64,000 nt of DNA from PALSA-270 sp963770915 (GCA_963770915.1 CAVYRG010000001.1:2852001-2916000); one strand, 5' to 3'. Positions 8,115 to 16,660 are shown, counted from the stretch's first letter. Numbers and translations are program-made. The notes: generated by a model not told the origin, from the sequence alone.

Positions 8115-9578
8115 TTAATTCTCGGTCGGCTGCGGAACCGACGGCGCGGTAGGCGGCTTGGGAGCGCGCGGCGACTCCGGCGTCTCGGCCACGACTGAGC
8201 CTTTGTGAAGAATGATGGTCCCGTGCCGGTTGTTCAGGGTGAGCCGCGGCCCGCCGCTCCCCACCCCGCCGCTGGCAGTCGCTTCCTCGTCGCCGTTAGT
8301 GATCTGCAGCCCGCTGAAATCCGAATGGATCTCTCCATTACTGGCGTGCGCGTCGATTTGAAAACTCGACTTCTCCGGAAGGTAAATCTCGATGTCCCCT
8401 TGCCGGTTATCTACGTCCATGCTACCCAGCTTGGTCACGTGGACTTCCACCGCGCCATTTTCATCTTTCAGGCGCAGATCGCCGGAAACCCCAACTACTC
8501 GAATGTCCTTGGACCGCGTGCTAAGCCGCATCGGCCCAGCCACGTTGTTGACCTCCAGGTCTCCCGAGTCCAGGTCCACATCTCCATCCAAGCGCGAAAA
8601 ATCCATCTCGGTGCGCGTCGACTTGAAGCTGACGCTCTTGCCAATCTTTGCCAGCTTTACGCTCTCGGTGAAATCTCCGTTCAGACGCACCGCGCCTTTC
8701 ACGTCGGCCAGCGACACATCATTCGCCCGCCCTTCCACCGAGATATCTCCTCCCACTTGCGAAACCCGCGCCGAGCTATGATCGAGGCTCAGGCTGACAT
8801 TGCCCTTCACGTCAGAAACCGAAACGTCGCCGTGCTGATTGGAGATGTCGACTTCTCCATCCCGCCCCAGCACGCTCACATCGCCATGGCGCCCGGTAAT
8901 CGTTACCGCGGCGCTACGCGGAACCGCCACGTCCATGTCTGTCGCAATCCAGTGATCGCCGGCTCCCTGCGTATTCGCATTCAGTGTGATCTCGTTGCCG
9001 CTGACGGTAATTTGCGGCTTGCTGCCCGCGTTCCACTTATCGGCGTCGCCCTGGTCTTCCGCATTCACCCGCTTGTGCACGGTAACGTGAATCTGGTCGT
9101 CGCCGGAAGCCGTCAAGTTGACCGCGCCGCGATCGTCCGTTACACGCAGGCTTCCGCCTGCCGGAAACGCCTGCTGCAGCTGGTCCTCATAGTTGTAGGT
9201 CTGCCCGAACAGCGGAAAATCGCCGCCGTTCATGTCGATCTGGTCCCGCATTTCGTTCCAGTTGACGCGCATCACCTGCGTGGCCACCAGCCCAAAGACG
9301 ATCAGCGCGATCAGCAGAAACACTCCTCCTGCGCCAATGCCCGCGCTGCGCGTGCCCGTGCGCTTTGCCTGCTCGTACTCCACCAGCTTGATGACTCCCC
9401 AGACAATCAGAAGCAACGGCCAGTAGTGCGCGAAAAGCAGGCCGAGCGCATGCCAGCGCAAGATCCCCAGGTTGCCCAGGAGAAACACCAGGCCTACCAG
9501 AATCAACACAGCCGGCCCGGCCATCGAACGGGGCGGGCGAACCGGACGAGGAGGAGGAACTTGGGTTGGGCTAACCAT
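8115..9578 (-). CDS. Membrane-anchored DUF4097 (beta-helix) protein
   Basis: The start at 9578 is preceded by GAGGTG at good spacing. After a short Pro-rich cytoplasmic tail come three or so membrane segments (VLILVGLVFLLGNLGIL, HYWPLLLIVWGVIKL, GVFLLIALIVFGLVA) of LiaI/DUF5668 type. A long extracytoplasmic domain made of repeated short strands follows (GDVSVLGRDGEVDISNQHG and similar), typical of DUF4097. The first codons overlap the end of the B-box gene by eight bases, so translation is likely coupled. It is the last gene of an ECF sigma operon; a role in envelope-stress sensing is inference. Confidence 0.82.
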   Translation of the reverse strand: MVSPTQVPPPRPVRPPRSMAGPAVLILVGLVFLLGNLGILRWHALGLLFAHYWPLLLIVWGVIKLVEYEQAKRTGTRSAGIGAGGVFLLIALIVFGLVATQVMRVNWNEMRDQIDMNGGDFPLFGQTYNYEDQLQQAFPAGGSLRVTDDRGAVNLTASGDDQIHVTVHKRVNAEDQGDADKWNAGSKPQITVSGNEITLNANTQGAGDHWIATDMDVAVPRSAAVTITGRHGDVSVLGRDGEVDISNQHGDVSVSDVKGNVSLSLDHSSARVSQVGGDISVEGRANDVSLADVKGAVRLNGDFTESVKLAKIGKSVSFKSTRTEMDFSRLDGDVDLDSGDLEVNNVAGPMRLSTRSKDIRVVGVSGDLRLKDENGAVEVHVTKLGSMDVDNRQGDIEIYLPEKSSFQIDAHASNGEIHSDFSGLQITNGDEEATASGGVGSGGPRLTLNNRHGTIILHKGSVVAETPESPRAPKPPTAPSVPQPTEN

Positions 9579-10542
9579 TGTGCACCTCACTGGAAGGCGG
9601 CTCTGTAGCGCCTTCAACCGTCGTTCCGGAGCCTGGCGTTATCCCCGGAGCAGGCGGTACTCCGCCCTGATTCGGCGGCGGTTCCATCGGAATTCCGGGC
9701 GGCCTGCGCTCCAGCAATTTCACCAGCCCGGCGGCCAGCAGCAACACCGGCCAAGTCCGGCCAAAGTCCGGACCGTCAAAGCTCTGAATCAGAAACAACA
9801 CGCCGAGCGTAACCAGGATCACCGGCCCCGACATCCCCCGCGAACCCAGGGGGCGGACATAGCGTCCGCCCAATCCCTGCCGTTTGGTGAACAGCCACAC
9901 TCCCAGACCGATCAGGAACAGCGGCCAAATTCGGTCCATATCGAAGTACGGGATATTCATCGTCTGCAGCAGGAAAAGCACGCCCAGGCCGATCAGAAAC
10001 ACTGCTCCCATGGGAATCTTGGAAGTATCGATTTTTTCTCCCGTGCCGAAGGTCTGCGCCAAGCCGAACGGATCGGGCGCGGGTTGCCCCATTTGAATCG
10101 CGTGTGCCGAGCGCACCGCGTCGATAATCTGGTAAACGCAGAAGAACCCAAGCGCCAGACCGAAGATCAGCCCGTTGCCGTGAATCGTTCCCAGAATCAG
10201 CAGAACGAAGATCCCCATGTGCGCCAGGCCCTTGGCGTATTGCCCGTTGTAAACCGCTCCCACGCCAGGGAAAACCGACAGAATGCCTGCCAGCGCCGGG
10301 TTCGGCCCCGGGCCCCCCACAGGCGGCTGCACTCCAGTCGGCGATTGCGGCCGGGAAGCACCGCTTGGGGCTGCAGCGACAAAGCCCGCTGCTGGGATCG
10401 ATCCTCCATGCATGCGAGCCGCCAGGCAGTCCTCGCAATAGATGACTCCGCGCACGTTATGGGCGCACTCGGAGCACAGCGCCTTGCCGCAGGTGCGGCA
10501 GAATGCCACTCGCGGACTATCGGGATGATTGACGCAGTTCAT
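9571..10542 (-). CDS. B-box-type zinc finger protein with LiaF/DUF5668-like membrane region
   Basis: Residues 1-45 hold paired metal ligands (CVNHP, FCRTCGKALCSECAH, YCEDCLAARMH) resembling a B-box zinc finger. After a Pro/Gly linker come about seven hydrophobic segments, including repeated units ending in WPLFLIGLGVWLF, IWPLFLIG and TWPVLLLAAGLVKLLERR. These units match the DUF5668/LiaI pattern. The gene starts inside the stop region of the anti-sigma gene (ATGA overlap) and overlaps the DUF4097 gene downstream. Function unknown; the context suggests a membrane sensor unit. Confidence 0.8.
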   Translation of the reverse strand: MNCVNHPDSPRVAFCRTCGKALCSECAHNVRGVIYCEDCLAARMHGGSIPAAGFVAAAPSGASRPQSPTGVQPPVGGPGPNPALAGILSVFPGVGAVYNGQYAKGLAHMGIFVLLILGTIHGNGLIFGLALGFFCVYQIIDAVRSAHAIQMGQPAPDPFGLAQTFGTGEKIDTSKIPMGAVFLIGLGVLFLLQTMNIPYFDMDRIWPLFLIGLGVWLFTKRQGLGGRYVRPLGSRGMSGPVILVTLGVLFLIQSFDGPDFGRTWPVLLLAAGLVKLLERRPPGIPMEPPPNQGGVPPAPGITPGSGTTVEGATEPPSSEVHNG

Positions 10543-11279
10543 AAATACCTCCTGTAAGTGGTGCCCATCACTACAGGTGGATCACGGGGAACCTCGGCCA
10601 GCACTGGCTGGCCGTCTCCTTGGCTGTAGTTGCGTTCCTGGTTCTGTTCCGGCTGTCCACTGGTATCGTTTCTCTGTTCCTTCGGTTTCTCTTCCGGCGG
10701 CAATTCCGGCGGCGCAGTAAGCCGCTTGAATTCGCGCACCCGTGATTCGATCTCATACACCACCCGAATATTCTCGTAGTACTTCACCACTCGCCCCGAG
10801 GTCTCGTAGTACGTCCGCTTGATCGCGCTCGGCCGCAGATCGAGATTACGCAGGTCGCGTAGCTTCACTCCCGCCAGGCTCATGGAAATGGAGAGTGAAA
10901 AGAACACCATTCCGAACGACATGGCAAATCGCGGCTGCCGCAAGACTGCCACGGTTGGCGCCACCACCGTCGCCCTGAACCGCTCCCACCACGACGGCTG
11001 TCCCGGGATCACGGCATGGAAGCGGCTGGTTTCGAGTCCGCTGGTCGCAATCAGGATGCTCTGCAGCAGGTGCGCCGGAGGCTCCGCTTCCTCGAGCGAC
11101 TTCAGCCACTGCCGGCCGGCTTCGGCTTCCTTCAGCAGCGGCCCGCAAACCTCGCAGCTTTCGCCGTGGGCCTGGAAGCGCTGCAGCGTTTCGCCGTCCA
11201 GCGTGTGGTCCAGGGCGTCGCTGAGCAGCACGTCGAACTCCGTGCACTGCATTCCGTTTTTGTTCTCTGCAGCCATCAC
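10539..11279 (-). CDS. Zinc-finger anti-sigma factor (membrane-bound)
   Basis: The N-terminus contains the anti-sigma zinc-binding pattern (MQCTEFDVLLSDALDH, then FQAHGESCEVC with HxxxCxxC). A single membrane segment (FAMSFGMVFFSLSISMSLAG) follows at about residue 120, then a periplasmic tail rich in Glu, Gln and Pro. This architecture fits an inhibitor of the ECF sigma factor encoded immediately upstream, whose stop codon overlaps its start by four bases (ATGA), a usual sign of translational coupling and 1:1 production. Confidence 0.87.
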   Translation of the reverse strand: MMAAENKNGMQCTEFDVLLSDALDHTLDGETLQRFQAHGESCEVCGPLLKEAEAGRQWLKSLEEAEPPAHLLQSILIATSGLETSRFHAVIPGQPSWWERFRATVVAPTVAVLRQPRFAMSFGMVFFSLSISMSLAGVKLRDLRNLDLRPSAIKRTYYETSGRVVKYYENIRVVYEIESRVREFKRLTAPPELPPEEKPKEQRNDTSGQPEQNQERNYSQGDGQPVLAEVPRDPPVVMGTTYRRYL

Positions 11280-11896
11280 ATCACCTGCCTATAGGTACGT
11301 TGTAGCAGGCGCGCAAGTTCCGCCCGCCCGCGGTTAATTCGCGACTTCACCGTGCCCTCGGGAACTCTTAGAACGCCGGCAATTTCCCGGTAGTCCATGT
11401 CCTGAAGGTCACGCAGGATCACCGCCTCCCGCAGCTCCGGCGACAATTTCTGCAGCGCCCGGTGCACCACTTCGCGCGCCTCCCGGCTCTGCACGCCCGC
11501 ATCCGGTGCCGGTCCCTTGTCGGCAATCTGATCGCTGAGTGGCCGCTCGTCATCGTGCTCCGGCGCAGTCGCATCCAGCGAATCCGTCAGACGGTCTTGC
11601 TTGCTTTTGCGAAAATGATCGACCAGCAAATTGCGCGTGACCGTAGTAATCCAGGTAACCAGCGCTCCACGGCTTAAATCATAGGAATTCAGCGTGCGAT
11701 ACATCTTAATGAAGACCTCTTGGGTGAGGTCCTGCGCATCCTCGGCCGATCCCGCAAAACGATAGCAGAGGTTGTACACCCGGCGGTGGTAGCGCTGCAC
11801 GATCTCTTCCCAGGCCCCAGCGTCGCCGGCCAGGCAGCGGCGTACCAGCATGGCAGCCACTTGGGCGTCGTTGGCGTTGGCCAGAGTCATTCCCAT
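11276..11896 (-). CDS. ECF-family RNA polymerase sigma factor
   Basis: The protein has sigma region 2 (YHRRVYNLCYRFAGSAEDAQDLTQEVF, with WITTVTRNLLVDHFRK) and region 4 (SPELREAVILRDLQDMDY, VPEGTVKSRINRGRAEL). It should direct RNA polymerase to a stress regulon under control of the anti-sigma factor that overlaps its stop. The ATG at 11896 starts just before the conserved domain; ATGs at 11890 and 12067 are alternatives. The longer form would add about 57 low-complexity residues but would place the start close behind a possible ECF-type promoter. Confidence 0.88.
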   Translation of the reverse strand: MGMTLANANDAQVAAMLVRRCLAGDAGAWEEIVQRYHRRVYNLCYRFAGSAEDAQDLTQEVFIKMYRTLNSYDLSRGALVTWITTVTRNLLVDHFRKSKQDRLTDSLDATAPEHDDERPLSDQIADKGPAPDAGVQSREAREVVHRALQKLSPELREAVILRDLQDMDYREIAGVLRVPEGTVKSRINRGRAELARLLQRTYRQVM

Positions 11897-12275
11897 CCGA
11901 TCTTGGCTGGCGGTTGCGACGAGCGGGCCGGCCGCCGCAATGCTTCGAGCCTTCAGGCGCGGTTGAACCCCTGCCCTGCGTGCATCCCCTTTGCGGCGAA
12001 CCGGCGAGCTAGCCGCGCCTCTTTCAGCTTGCACCCCGCTCAGACCTGATCGCTCGACGGCAAACATCGTACTCGCCCATCCACCGGCGCAACACCACTG
12101 AATAGATACGATGTTGAACCCGCTAAAGTTCGCCGCGGTCTGAGCATTGTAGCGCTTATTGGAGAGGCGAAGACATAGCGAAACGCAAGATTCTTCTCAG
12201 GGGCGGCAGCAACGCACCTGCGCTTGTGCCTCCCCCTGCCCTCTGTGGTTGATTTCAGGAGGCGCGCGGAAAGGG
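11897..12275. other. Intergenic region, possible 5' leader of the ECF operon
   Basis: About 380 bases without a convincing gene. An open frame continues from the sigma gene to an ATG at 12067. The only signal I see is the possible ECF promoter at 12105-12131. Confidence 0.4.
12105..12131 (-). promoter_or_regulatory. Possible ECF-type promoter of the sigma/anti-sigma operon
   Basis: Reading the minus strand, GAACTT (12131-12126) and CGTATC (12110-12105) are separated by 15 bases, which resembles ECF promoters (GAACTT / CGTAT). Such operons are often self-activated. Found by eye; a chance match is possible. Confidence 0.35.
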
Positions 12276-12455
12276 CTAGGACGGATCACCGTCTGAATTC
12301 AGAATTTCCGCCTGCGCCTGCAGCCAGTCGTCTTCTGGATTCCCCTCGGCCGCGTGACGCTGTCGATAGATTTCATACGCCCGCCGCCGGATCGCCTCTT
12401 CTACATCCTGCGCGTGGTCTTGAGGATAGCTTAACGCTTCAGCGGATGTTCTCAT
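12276..12455 (-). CDS. Small DUF2934 protein (copy 1)
   Basis: A 59-codon frame on the minus strand begins at an ATG preceded by GAGGT. It encodes VEEAIRRRAYEIYRQRH followed by DDWLQAQAEI. The pattern [I]RxRAYxIYxxR...DDWLxAExE is the DUF2934 signature. A second copy lies on the other side of the phosphofructokinase gene (13975-14169) with a similar upstream motif. Function of DUF2934 is unknown; many copies per genome are common in Acidobacteriota and rhizobia. Confidence 0.8.
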   Translation of the reverse strand: MRTSAEALSYPQDHAQDVEEAIRRRAYEIYRQRHAAEGNPEDDWLQAQAEILNSDGDPS

Positions 12456-12502
12456 GGGGAGACCTCGTGAGCTGACTATCCGCCCGTCAGCGGCCTGCGT
12501 CA

Positions 12503-12516
12503 GTGATCGCCATCAC
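12503..12516. promoter_or_regulatory. Imperfect palindrome upstream of DUF2934 copy 1
   Basis: GTGAT-N4-ATCAC lies 48 bases upstream of the start codon; a near-identical motif lies 54 bases upstream of copy 2. The half sites resemble CRP/FNR-family operators (TGAT..ATCA). Both motifs are followed on the minus strand by TGACG. Confidence 0.45.
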
Positions 12517-12583
12517 GCCCAGCCTCCGTCATCCTGGAAAAGAAACTCCAATGGATTGGCCCGCCGCCAGGTTGCCTCGCCAG

Positions 12584-13792
12584 CTATCCCATCTCGCTGG
12601 TCATGATGAACAGCGGCTTCATCTCAAAGCTATGGTAGTGCGGCCGCAGGCGATCGGTGTTGTAGTGCTCGCGCACGTTCACCACTTTCTTGGATGCCGT
12701 CACCGCGTCGATCGGCATATTGTCATAGCGCCCGTTCTTCAGCACCACCAACCGCCCATGCACTTTGCTCAACAGCAGGTCCAACGCCAGGTTGCCATAT
12801 GCCATCGGCACAATCGAATCAATCGCGTCCGGATCGCCGCAGCGCACCATGTATCCCAGCTTCTGGTTGATCACGTCGATGGTTTTGCCGTGGTTGTATT
12901 TCGGCGAAAGCTCCTTGATCTTGGCCGAAACCAGGTCGCCTATTCCGCCCAGCTTTTTGTGCCCGAAGGCGTCGGTCGACTCCTGTTCGAAAACCATATC
13001 TCCGCCTTCGAACATGGCGCCTTCGGAAACCAGCACCACCGAGTACTTGCTGGGATTGCGGTTGCGGTCCTCGACCAGCAACTCGGTTAACCTCTCGATA
13101 TCGAACTTGTGCTCCGGGATCACGCAGCGATTGGCCGCCCCCGCCATGGTCGGCAGCATCGCGGTGAAGCCGGCGTAGCGCCCAAAAACTTCCAGCACCA
13201 TGAAGCGCTCGTGCGACCCTGCGGAAGTCCGCAAGTCGTTGGTCATGGCGATGGTGCGGGTCACGCAAGTGCTGAAGCCGATGCAGTAGTCCGTTCCCGG
13301 CACATCGTTGTCCATGGTCTTCGGGATGGCCACCACCTTCACGCCTTCCTGATAGAGCCGCACGCCATAGCTCAGCGTGTCGTCGCCGCCGATAGGGATC
13401 AAAAAATCAATGCCCAGCCAGTCCAGCGTCTTCAGCACTTCCGGCGTCAAATCGTTCTTCTCCGCGTGATAGGTGGACTGCAGGTGCGCCGGAACGCTGT
13501 CTTTTTTCACCTTGCCGGGATTGGTGCGCGAGCTGTGCAGAAACGTCCCGCCGGTGCGCCCCGCGCGGTTGACCATTTCTTCGGTCAGATACAGAAAGTT
13601 GTTGCTGTTGTCGTAGTCTTTCTCGCGGACAATATCCACCAGCCCGCCCCATCCGCGGCGCAGCCCAATCACCTGATAGCCCTCGCGCAGCGCCCGAAAA
13701 GTCACGCCCCGAATCGCCGGGTTCAGCCCCGGCACATCGCCTCCGCCAGTTAAGATTCCAATCACACCTTTTTTCGTATTGACGTTCGCCAT
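12584..13792 (-). CDS. pfp: 6-phosphofructokinase, probably pyrophosphate-dependent
   Basis: The 402-residue protein has the phosphofructokinase fold: GILTGGGDVPGLN at the N-terminus, IGGDDTLSYG and PKTMDNDVPGTD. In ATP-dependent enzymes the corresponding residues are GGDGS and PGTIDND; Asp in GGDDT and Lys in PKTxDND are the known markers of pyrophosphate specificity. A reversible PPi-dependent step between fructose 6-phosphate and fructose 1,6-bisphosphate is therefore likely. Substrate choice is inferred from these two residues only. It is monocistronic, flanked by two DUF2934 genes. Confidence 0.87.
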   Translation of the reverse strand: MANVNTKKGVIGILTGGGDVPGLNPAIRGVTFRALREGYQVIGLRRGWGGLVDIVREKDYDNSNNFLYLTEEMVNRAGRTGGTFLHSSRTNPGKVKKDSVPAHLQSTYHAEKNDLTPEVLKTLDWLGIDFLIPIGGDDTLSYGVRLYQEGVKVVAIPKTMDNDVPGTDYCIGFSTCVTRTIAMTNDLRTSAGSHERFMVLEVFGRYAGFTAMLPTMAGAANRCVIPEHKFDIERLTELLVEDRNRNPSKYSVVLVSEGAMFEGGDMVFEQESTDAFGHKKLGGIGDLVSAKIKELSPKYNHGKTIDVINQKLGYMVRCGDPDAIDSIVPMAYGNLALDLLLSKVHGRLVVLKNGRYDNMPIDAVTASKKVVNVREHYNTDRLRPHYHSFEMKPLFIMTSEMG

Positions 13793-13974
13793 CGTAAAGT
13801 TTCCCCCGCCACAGTTCTTGGATTTAGATTGCTACAGCCAGCTTAAGTAAATCTACGAATTCCTGAGAAAATCTTCTTCAGAAACTACAGATAGACTCCC
13901 CCTTTCGGATGGCGAAGCGCTTCAGCGCCGAAAAACCAGACGTACTCCCCTTGATCGATCAACCCGCGACCTTT

Positions 13975-14169
13975 CTAATAGCCAGCCTTCCTCAACTGCC
14001 GCGTCTTGATCTCCGCCTCCGCTTGCAGCCAGTCATCCCACGCATGGCCCTCGATTCTCCCACGTTCCAGATAAATCTGGTAGGCGCGCTGCCGGATCAG
14101 CTCCTCTACCTCTTCACTCTGGGCCGACGCAACCGGCGCCCGGGCCTTCTTCACCCCAGTGGCTTTCAT
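13975..14169 (-). CDS. Small DUF2934 protein (copy 2)
   Basis: From an ATG at 14169 preceded by AAGGAGG, the 64-residue product contains VEELIRQRAYQIYLERG followed by DDWLQAEAEI, the DUF2934 signature, with a basic N-terminus (MKATGVKKARAP). An upstream ATG at 14193 lies ahead of the ribosome binding site and is less likely. It is paralogous to the 59-residue gene at 12276-12455 and shares an upstream palindrome with it. Function unknown. Confidence 0.82.
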   Translation of the reverse strand: MKATGVKKARAPVASAQSEEVEELIRQRAYQIYLERGRIEGHAWDDWLQAEAEIKTRQLRKAGY

Positions 14170-14222
14170 GGTGGTGTGCCTCCTTTCCTTCAAGAGCTTC
14201 TATTGCGGGCGCAGGCTCGTCA

Positions 14223-14236
14223 GTGATGGCAGTCAC
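14223..14236. promoter_or_regulatory. Imperfect palindrome upstream of DUF2934 copy 2
   Basis: GTGATGGCAGTCAC, related to the motif at 12503-12516, lies 54 bases before the start codon of this DUF2934 gene. On the minus strand both copies read ...ATCACTGACG. A shared regulator of the CRP/FNR type is possible. Confidence 0.42.
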
Positions 14237-14367
14237 ACTGGCGAGAATGCCTTCTCGCAATGGGAATATCGGTGGGGAGCCAGAAACGGCGCACTCGAAG
14301 AAATCAGCAGATTCCAGCGGCTAGGATTACCCAGCGGGAGGCTTAACGTTTCCACGCCGAACAATAG

Positions 14368-14413
14368 TCGGGAAGAGAGGATTTGAACCTTCGCCCCCTG
14401 GGTCCCGAACCAG
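14368..14413 (-). pseudogene. 3' fragment of tRNA-Pro(CGG)
   Basis: The minus strand reads CTGG-TTCGGGA-CCCAG (anticodon loop with CGG and G37; one G of the 5' stem strand missing), then GAAGG-TTCAAAT-CCTCT as a degraded T arm. CTTCCCG-A follows as the 3' half of an acceptor stem. The matching 5' acceptor strand (CGGGAAG) and a D arm are not present at the expected distance, and the following bases are CTA, not CCA. It looks like a remnant such as those left by integration at tRNA genes. Confidence 0.55.
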
Positions 14414-14612
14414 ATTCAGGCGCTTGTTGAAATCTATGGAATTTCGCTCTCCCTAAGTGATTCTCTTTGAAAGCATTGCGACTCAGCATATGAAACCGGA
14501 GGAAACTTGGTGAACTGGGAAGCTTTGACCGCTACAATATCGTTTACATCGGAGAGCGATTCCGGGTGCAATGCTGATTCTCGGCTCGGGGGCGGTGGAG
14601 CAAGATGACGCC

Positions 14613-14897
14613 GTGAACTTCGAATGGGACTCACCCAAAGGGGTACGAAATCGCCGTAAGCACGGGGTCTCCTTCCACGAGGCGGCGACAGTCTTTGGTG
14701 ATCCTTTTGCATTGACGTATCACGACCCAGACCATTCTCTCGTCGAGGAACGGTTTATCACGGCGGGAATGTCAAACGTCGGCCGGCTGTTGATTGTGGC
14801 TCATGCTGACCACGACGAAATCGTCAGGATCATAAGCGCTAGAAAGATGACTCTGCGCGAGCGAAAAGACTATGAAGATATCAGCCAAGAAACGTAA
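14613..14897 (+). CDS. brnT: BrnT-like toxin
   Basis: The product contains FEWDSPKGVRNRRKHGVSF, VFGDPFALTYHDPDHS, EERFITAG and IRIISARKMTLRERKDYE. This order (FEWD, N-KHG, F-D, R-ISAR-----E--YE) is the BrnT/DUF497 toxin pattern, a RelE-like ribonuclease that inhibits translation. GTG at 14613 matches the family start; an ATG at 14571 would add 14 residues. It overlaps the antitoxin-like gene by 26 bases. The tRNA remnant lies 200 bases upstream, consistent with an acquired module (inference). Confidence 0.82.
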   Translation: MNFEWDSPKGVRNRRKHGVSFHEAATVFGDPFALTYHDPDHSLVEERFITAGMSNVGRLLIVAHADHDEIVRIISARKMTLRERKDYEDISQET

Positions 14898-15105
14898 AGT
14901 GCGCGACGAATTACGTCGCGGGTACGATCTATCTAAGTTAAAGGGTGGTGTTCGCGGCAAGTACACCGCCCGTTACGAGGTTGGTACTAACCTCGTGCTT
15001 CTCTCGCCGGACGTGGCTGAATATTTCCCGGATGACCAATCGGTCAATACGGCCCTCCGCGGATTGATTCGCGCAACGAAATCTCCGATCGTTCGCCACC
15101 CATGA
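14872..15105 (+). CDS. Antitoxin paired with the BrnT-like toxin
   Basis: A 77-residue protein starting within the toxin gene. It begins with a basic stretch (MKISAKKRKVRDELRRGYDLSKLKG), then VRGKYTARYEVGTNLVLLSPDVAEYFPDD and VNTALRGLIRATK. The C-terminal half looks like a ribbon-helix-helix region (LVLLSPDVAEYF...VNTALRGLI), as in antitoxins that follow BrnT-type genes. Overlapping arrangement suggests translational coupling and autoregulation. The order is toxin first, as in brnTA. Confidence 0.78.
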   Translation: MKISAKKRKVRDELRRGYDLSKLKGGVRGKYTARYEVGTNLVLLSPDVAEYFPDDQSVNTALRGLIRATKSPIVRHP

Positions 15106-15183
15106 GGAAACTCGATGGCGTGGTTCTGTCCTGTGCCAAGAGTCTGTATTCCCAAAAAACTCCGTCCGGCTGCAGAGACTGTC

Positions 15184-16434
15184 CTACTCCGACGTGAAGT
15201 AGTCCACCGTGACCGGATTCTCAAACAGCGAGTAATCCCGCGTCACCACCGTGATCCCGCTGTCGGTAACGAAATACCGCTGCCGGTCCGCTTCGCTGTC
15301 GTAGCCGATGGTGGTTCCTTCGGGAATATGCACATGGCGGTCTACAATCGCCCGCCGGATTCGGCAATGCCGCCCGATATTCACGTGCGAGAACAGAATG
15401 CTCGCGTCCACTTCGCTATAGGAGTTCACCCGCACATCCGGCGAGAGCACGCTGTTCTTCACCAGGCTGCCGGAAACGATGCAGCCCGCCGAGACAATCG
15501 AGTCCAGCGCCGAGCCCATGCGTCCCGCCTCGGCAAACACGAACTTCGCCGGCGGATATTGCCGCTGATGGGTGCGAATCGGCCATTCCGAGTCATACAG
15601 ATTGAACACCGGCGAGACCGAAACGATATCCATATTGGCTTCGTAGAACGCCTCCAGCGTCCCCACATCCCGCCAATACAGCGCCTCTTTTTTGTTCTCA
15701 TCGACGAAATCGAAGGAATACACCCGGTACTCATCCATCATCTTCGGCAGTATGTCCTTGCCGAAATCGTGGCTCGACTTCGGGTCCTCCGCGTCTTTCA
15801 GCAGTACCGGAATCAGCACGTCCGTGTTGAACAGATAAATCCCCATCGACGCCGAAACCTTCTCCGGGTTATAGGGTGAGCGCAGTTCCGTCTTGTGCGG
15901 TTTTTCCTGAAAGCCCACCACGCGCTGGTCCTTGTCTACATTCACCACTCCGAAGCGGCGCACCTCGGTGGGGTCGATCTGAATCGTCGCCAGCGTCACA
16001 TCCGCGCCTGAGTCCAGATGCTGCGCCTGCATCCGCCCATAGTTCATCTTGTAGATGTGGTCGCCGGAAAGCACCAGCACGTACTTGGGCTGCTCCGCGC
16101 CGATGGAATAAATATTCTGATAAACCGCGTCCGCCGTACCCTGATACCACTGTTCGCTTACCCGCTTCATCGGCGGCAGCACTTCGACAAACTCCCCCAT
16201 CTCGCGGCCCAGAATATTCCAGCCCTCGCGGATGTGCCGGTTCAGCGACAGCGCCTTGTATTGGGTGAGGATGTACACGCGCCGCAGATCGGAATTGATG
16301 CAGTTGGAAAGGGTTACGTCGATGATGCGGTAGATGCCCCCGAAGGTGACGGCGGGTTTCGCGCGGTCGCGCGTCAGGGGATACAGCCTCTCCCCTGCCC
16401 CGCCCGCCAACAACACTCCCAGGGTATCTTTCAT
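15184..16434 (-). CDS. glgC: Glucose-1-phosphate adenylyltransferase
   Basis: GlgC makes ADP-glucose, the committed step of bacterial glycogen synthesis. The 416-residue protein has VLLAGGAGERLYPLTRDRAKPAV (nucleotide loop), the substrate region WYQGTADAVYQNI, VLSGDHIYKMNY, and FGVVNVD. ALYWRDVGT is followed by a left-handed beta-helix C-terminus (SVLSPDVRVNSYSEVDASI). Length is typical. It is an orphan: no glgA or glgB is adjacent. In the cell it competes with glycolysis for hexose phosphate, so the nearby phosphofructokinase is a metabolic neighbour only. Confidence 0.95.
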   Translation of the reverse strand: MKDTLGVLLAGGAGERLYPLTRDRAKPAVTFGGIYRIIDVTLSNCINSDLRRVYILTQYKALSLNRHIREGWNILGREMGEFVEVLPPMKRVSEQWYQGTADAVYQNIYSIGAEQPKYVLVLSGDHIYKMNYGRMQAQHLDSGADVTLATIQIDPTEVRRFGVVNVDKDQRVVGFQEKPHKTELRSPYNPEKVSASMGIYLFNTDVLIPVLLKDAEDPKSSHDFGKDILPKMMDEYRVYSFDFVDENKKEALYWRDVGTLEAFYEANMDIVSVSPVFNLYDSEWPIRTHQRQYPPAKFVFAEAGRMGSALDSIVSAGCIVSGSLVKNSVLSPDVRVNSYSEVDASILFSHVNIGRHCRIRRAIVDRHVHIPEGTTIGYDSEADRQRYFVTDSGITVVTRDYSLFENPVTVDYFTSE

Positions 16435-16660
16435 CGCGCTTCCGCTTCGATGAGGGTTCCGCGCCTATGGGATGCCGCGCAGGTACTACTTCTTTCGCGT
16501 CAACCCCACGCACTCGGACTGTCCATACTAGCACTTCATCACCACGCTCGCACCACGCTCGCGCAATCTTGATCCGCCGCGCCCCAACTGCGCTACACTG
16601 AATCACAATGCCACGGCCCGACGTTGGCTTCTGGCCGTGACCTCGGTCAGGAGGCCGCCC

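Noticed and set aside
8205..9608. Long antisense frame (467 codons) opposite the DUF4097 gene
   Set aside because: It mirrors the codon bias of the real gene; no family motif or ribosome site, rich in His/Arg/Gln.
16637..16660. Earlier ATG for the cytochrome c gene
   Set aside because: It lies before the strong AGGAGG site that serves the ATG at 16661 and would spoil the signal peptide.
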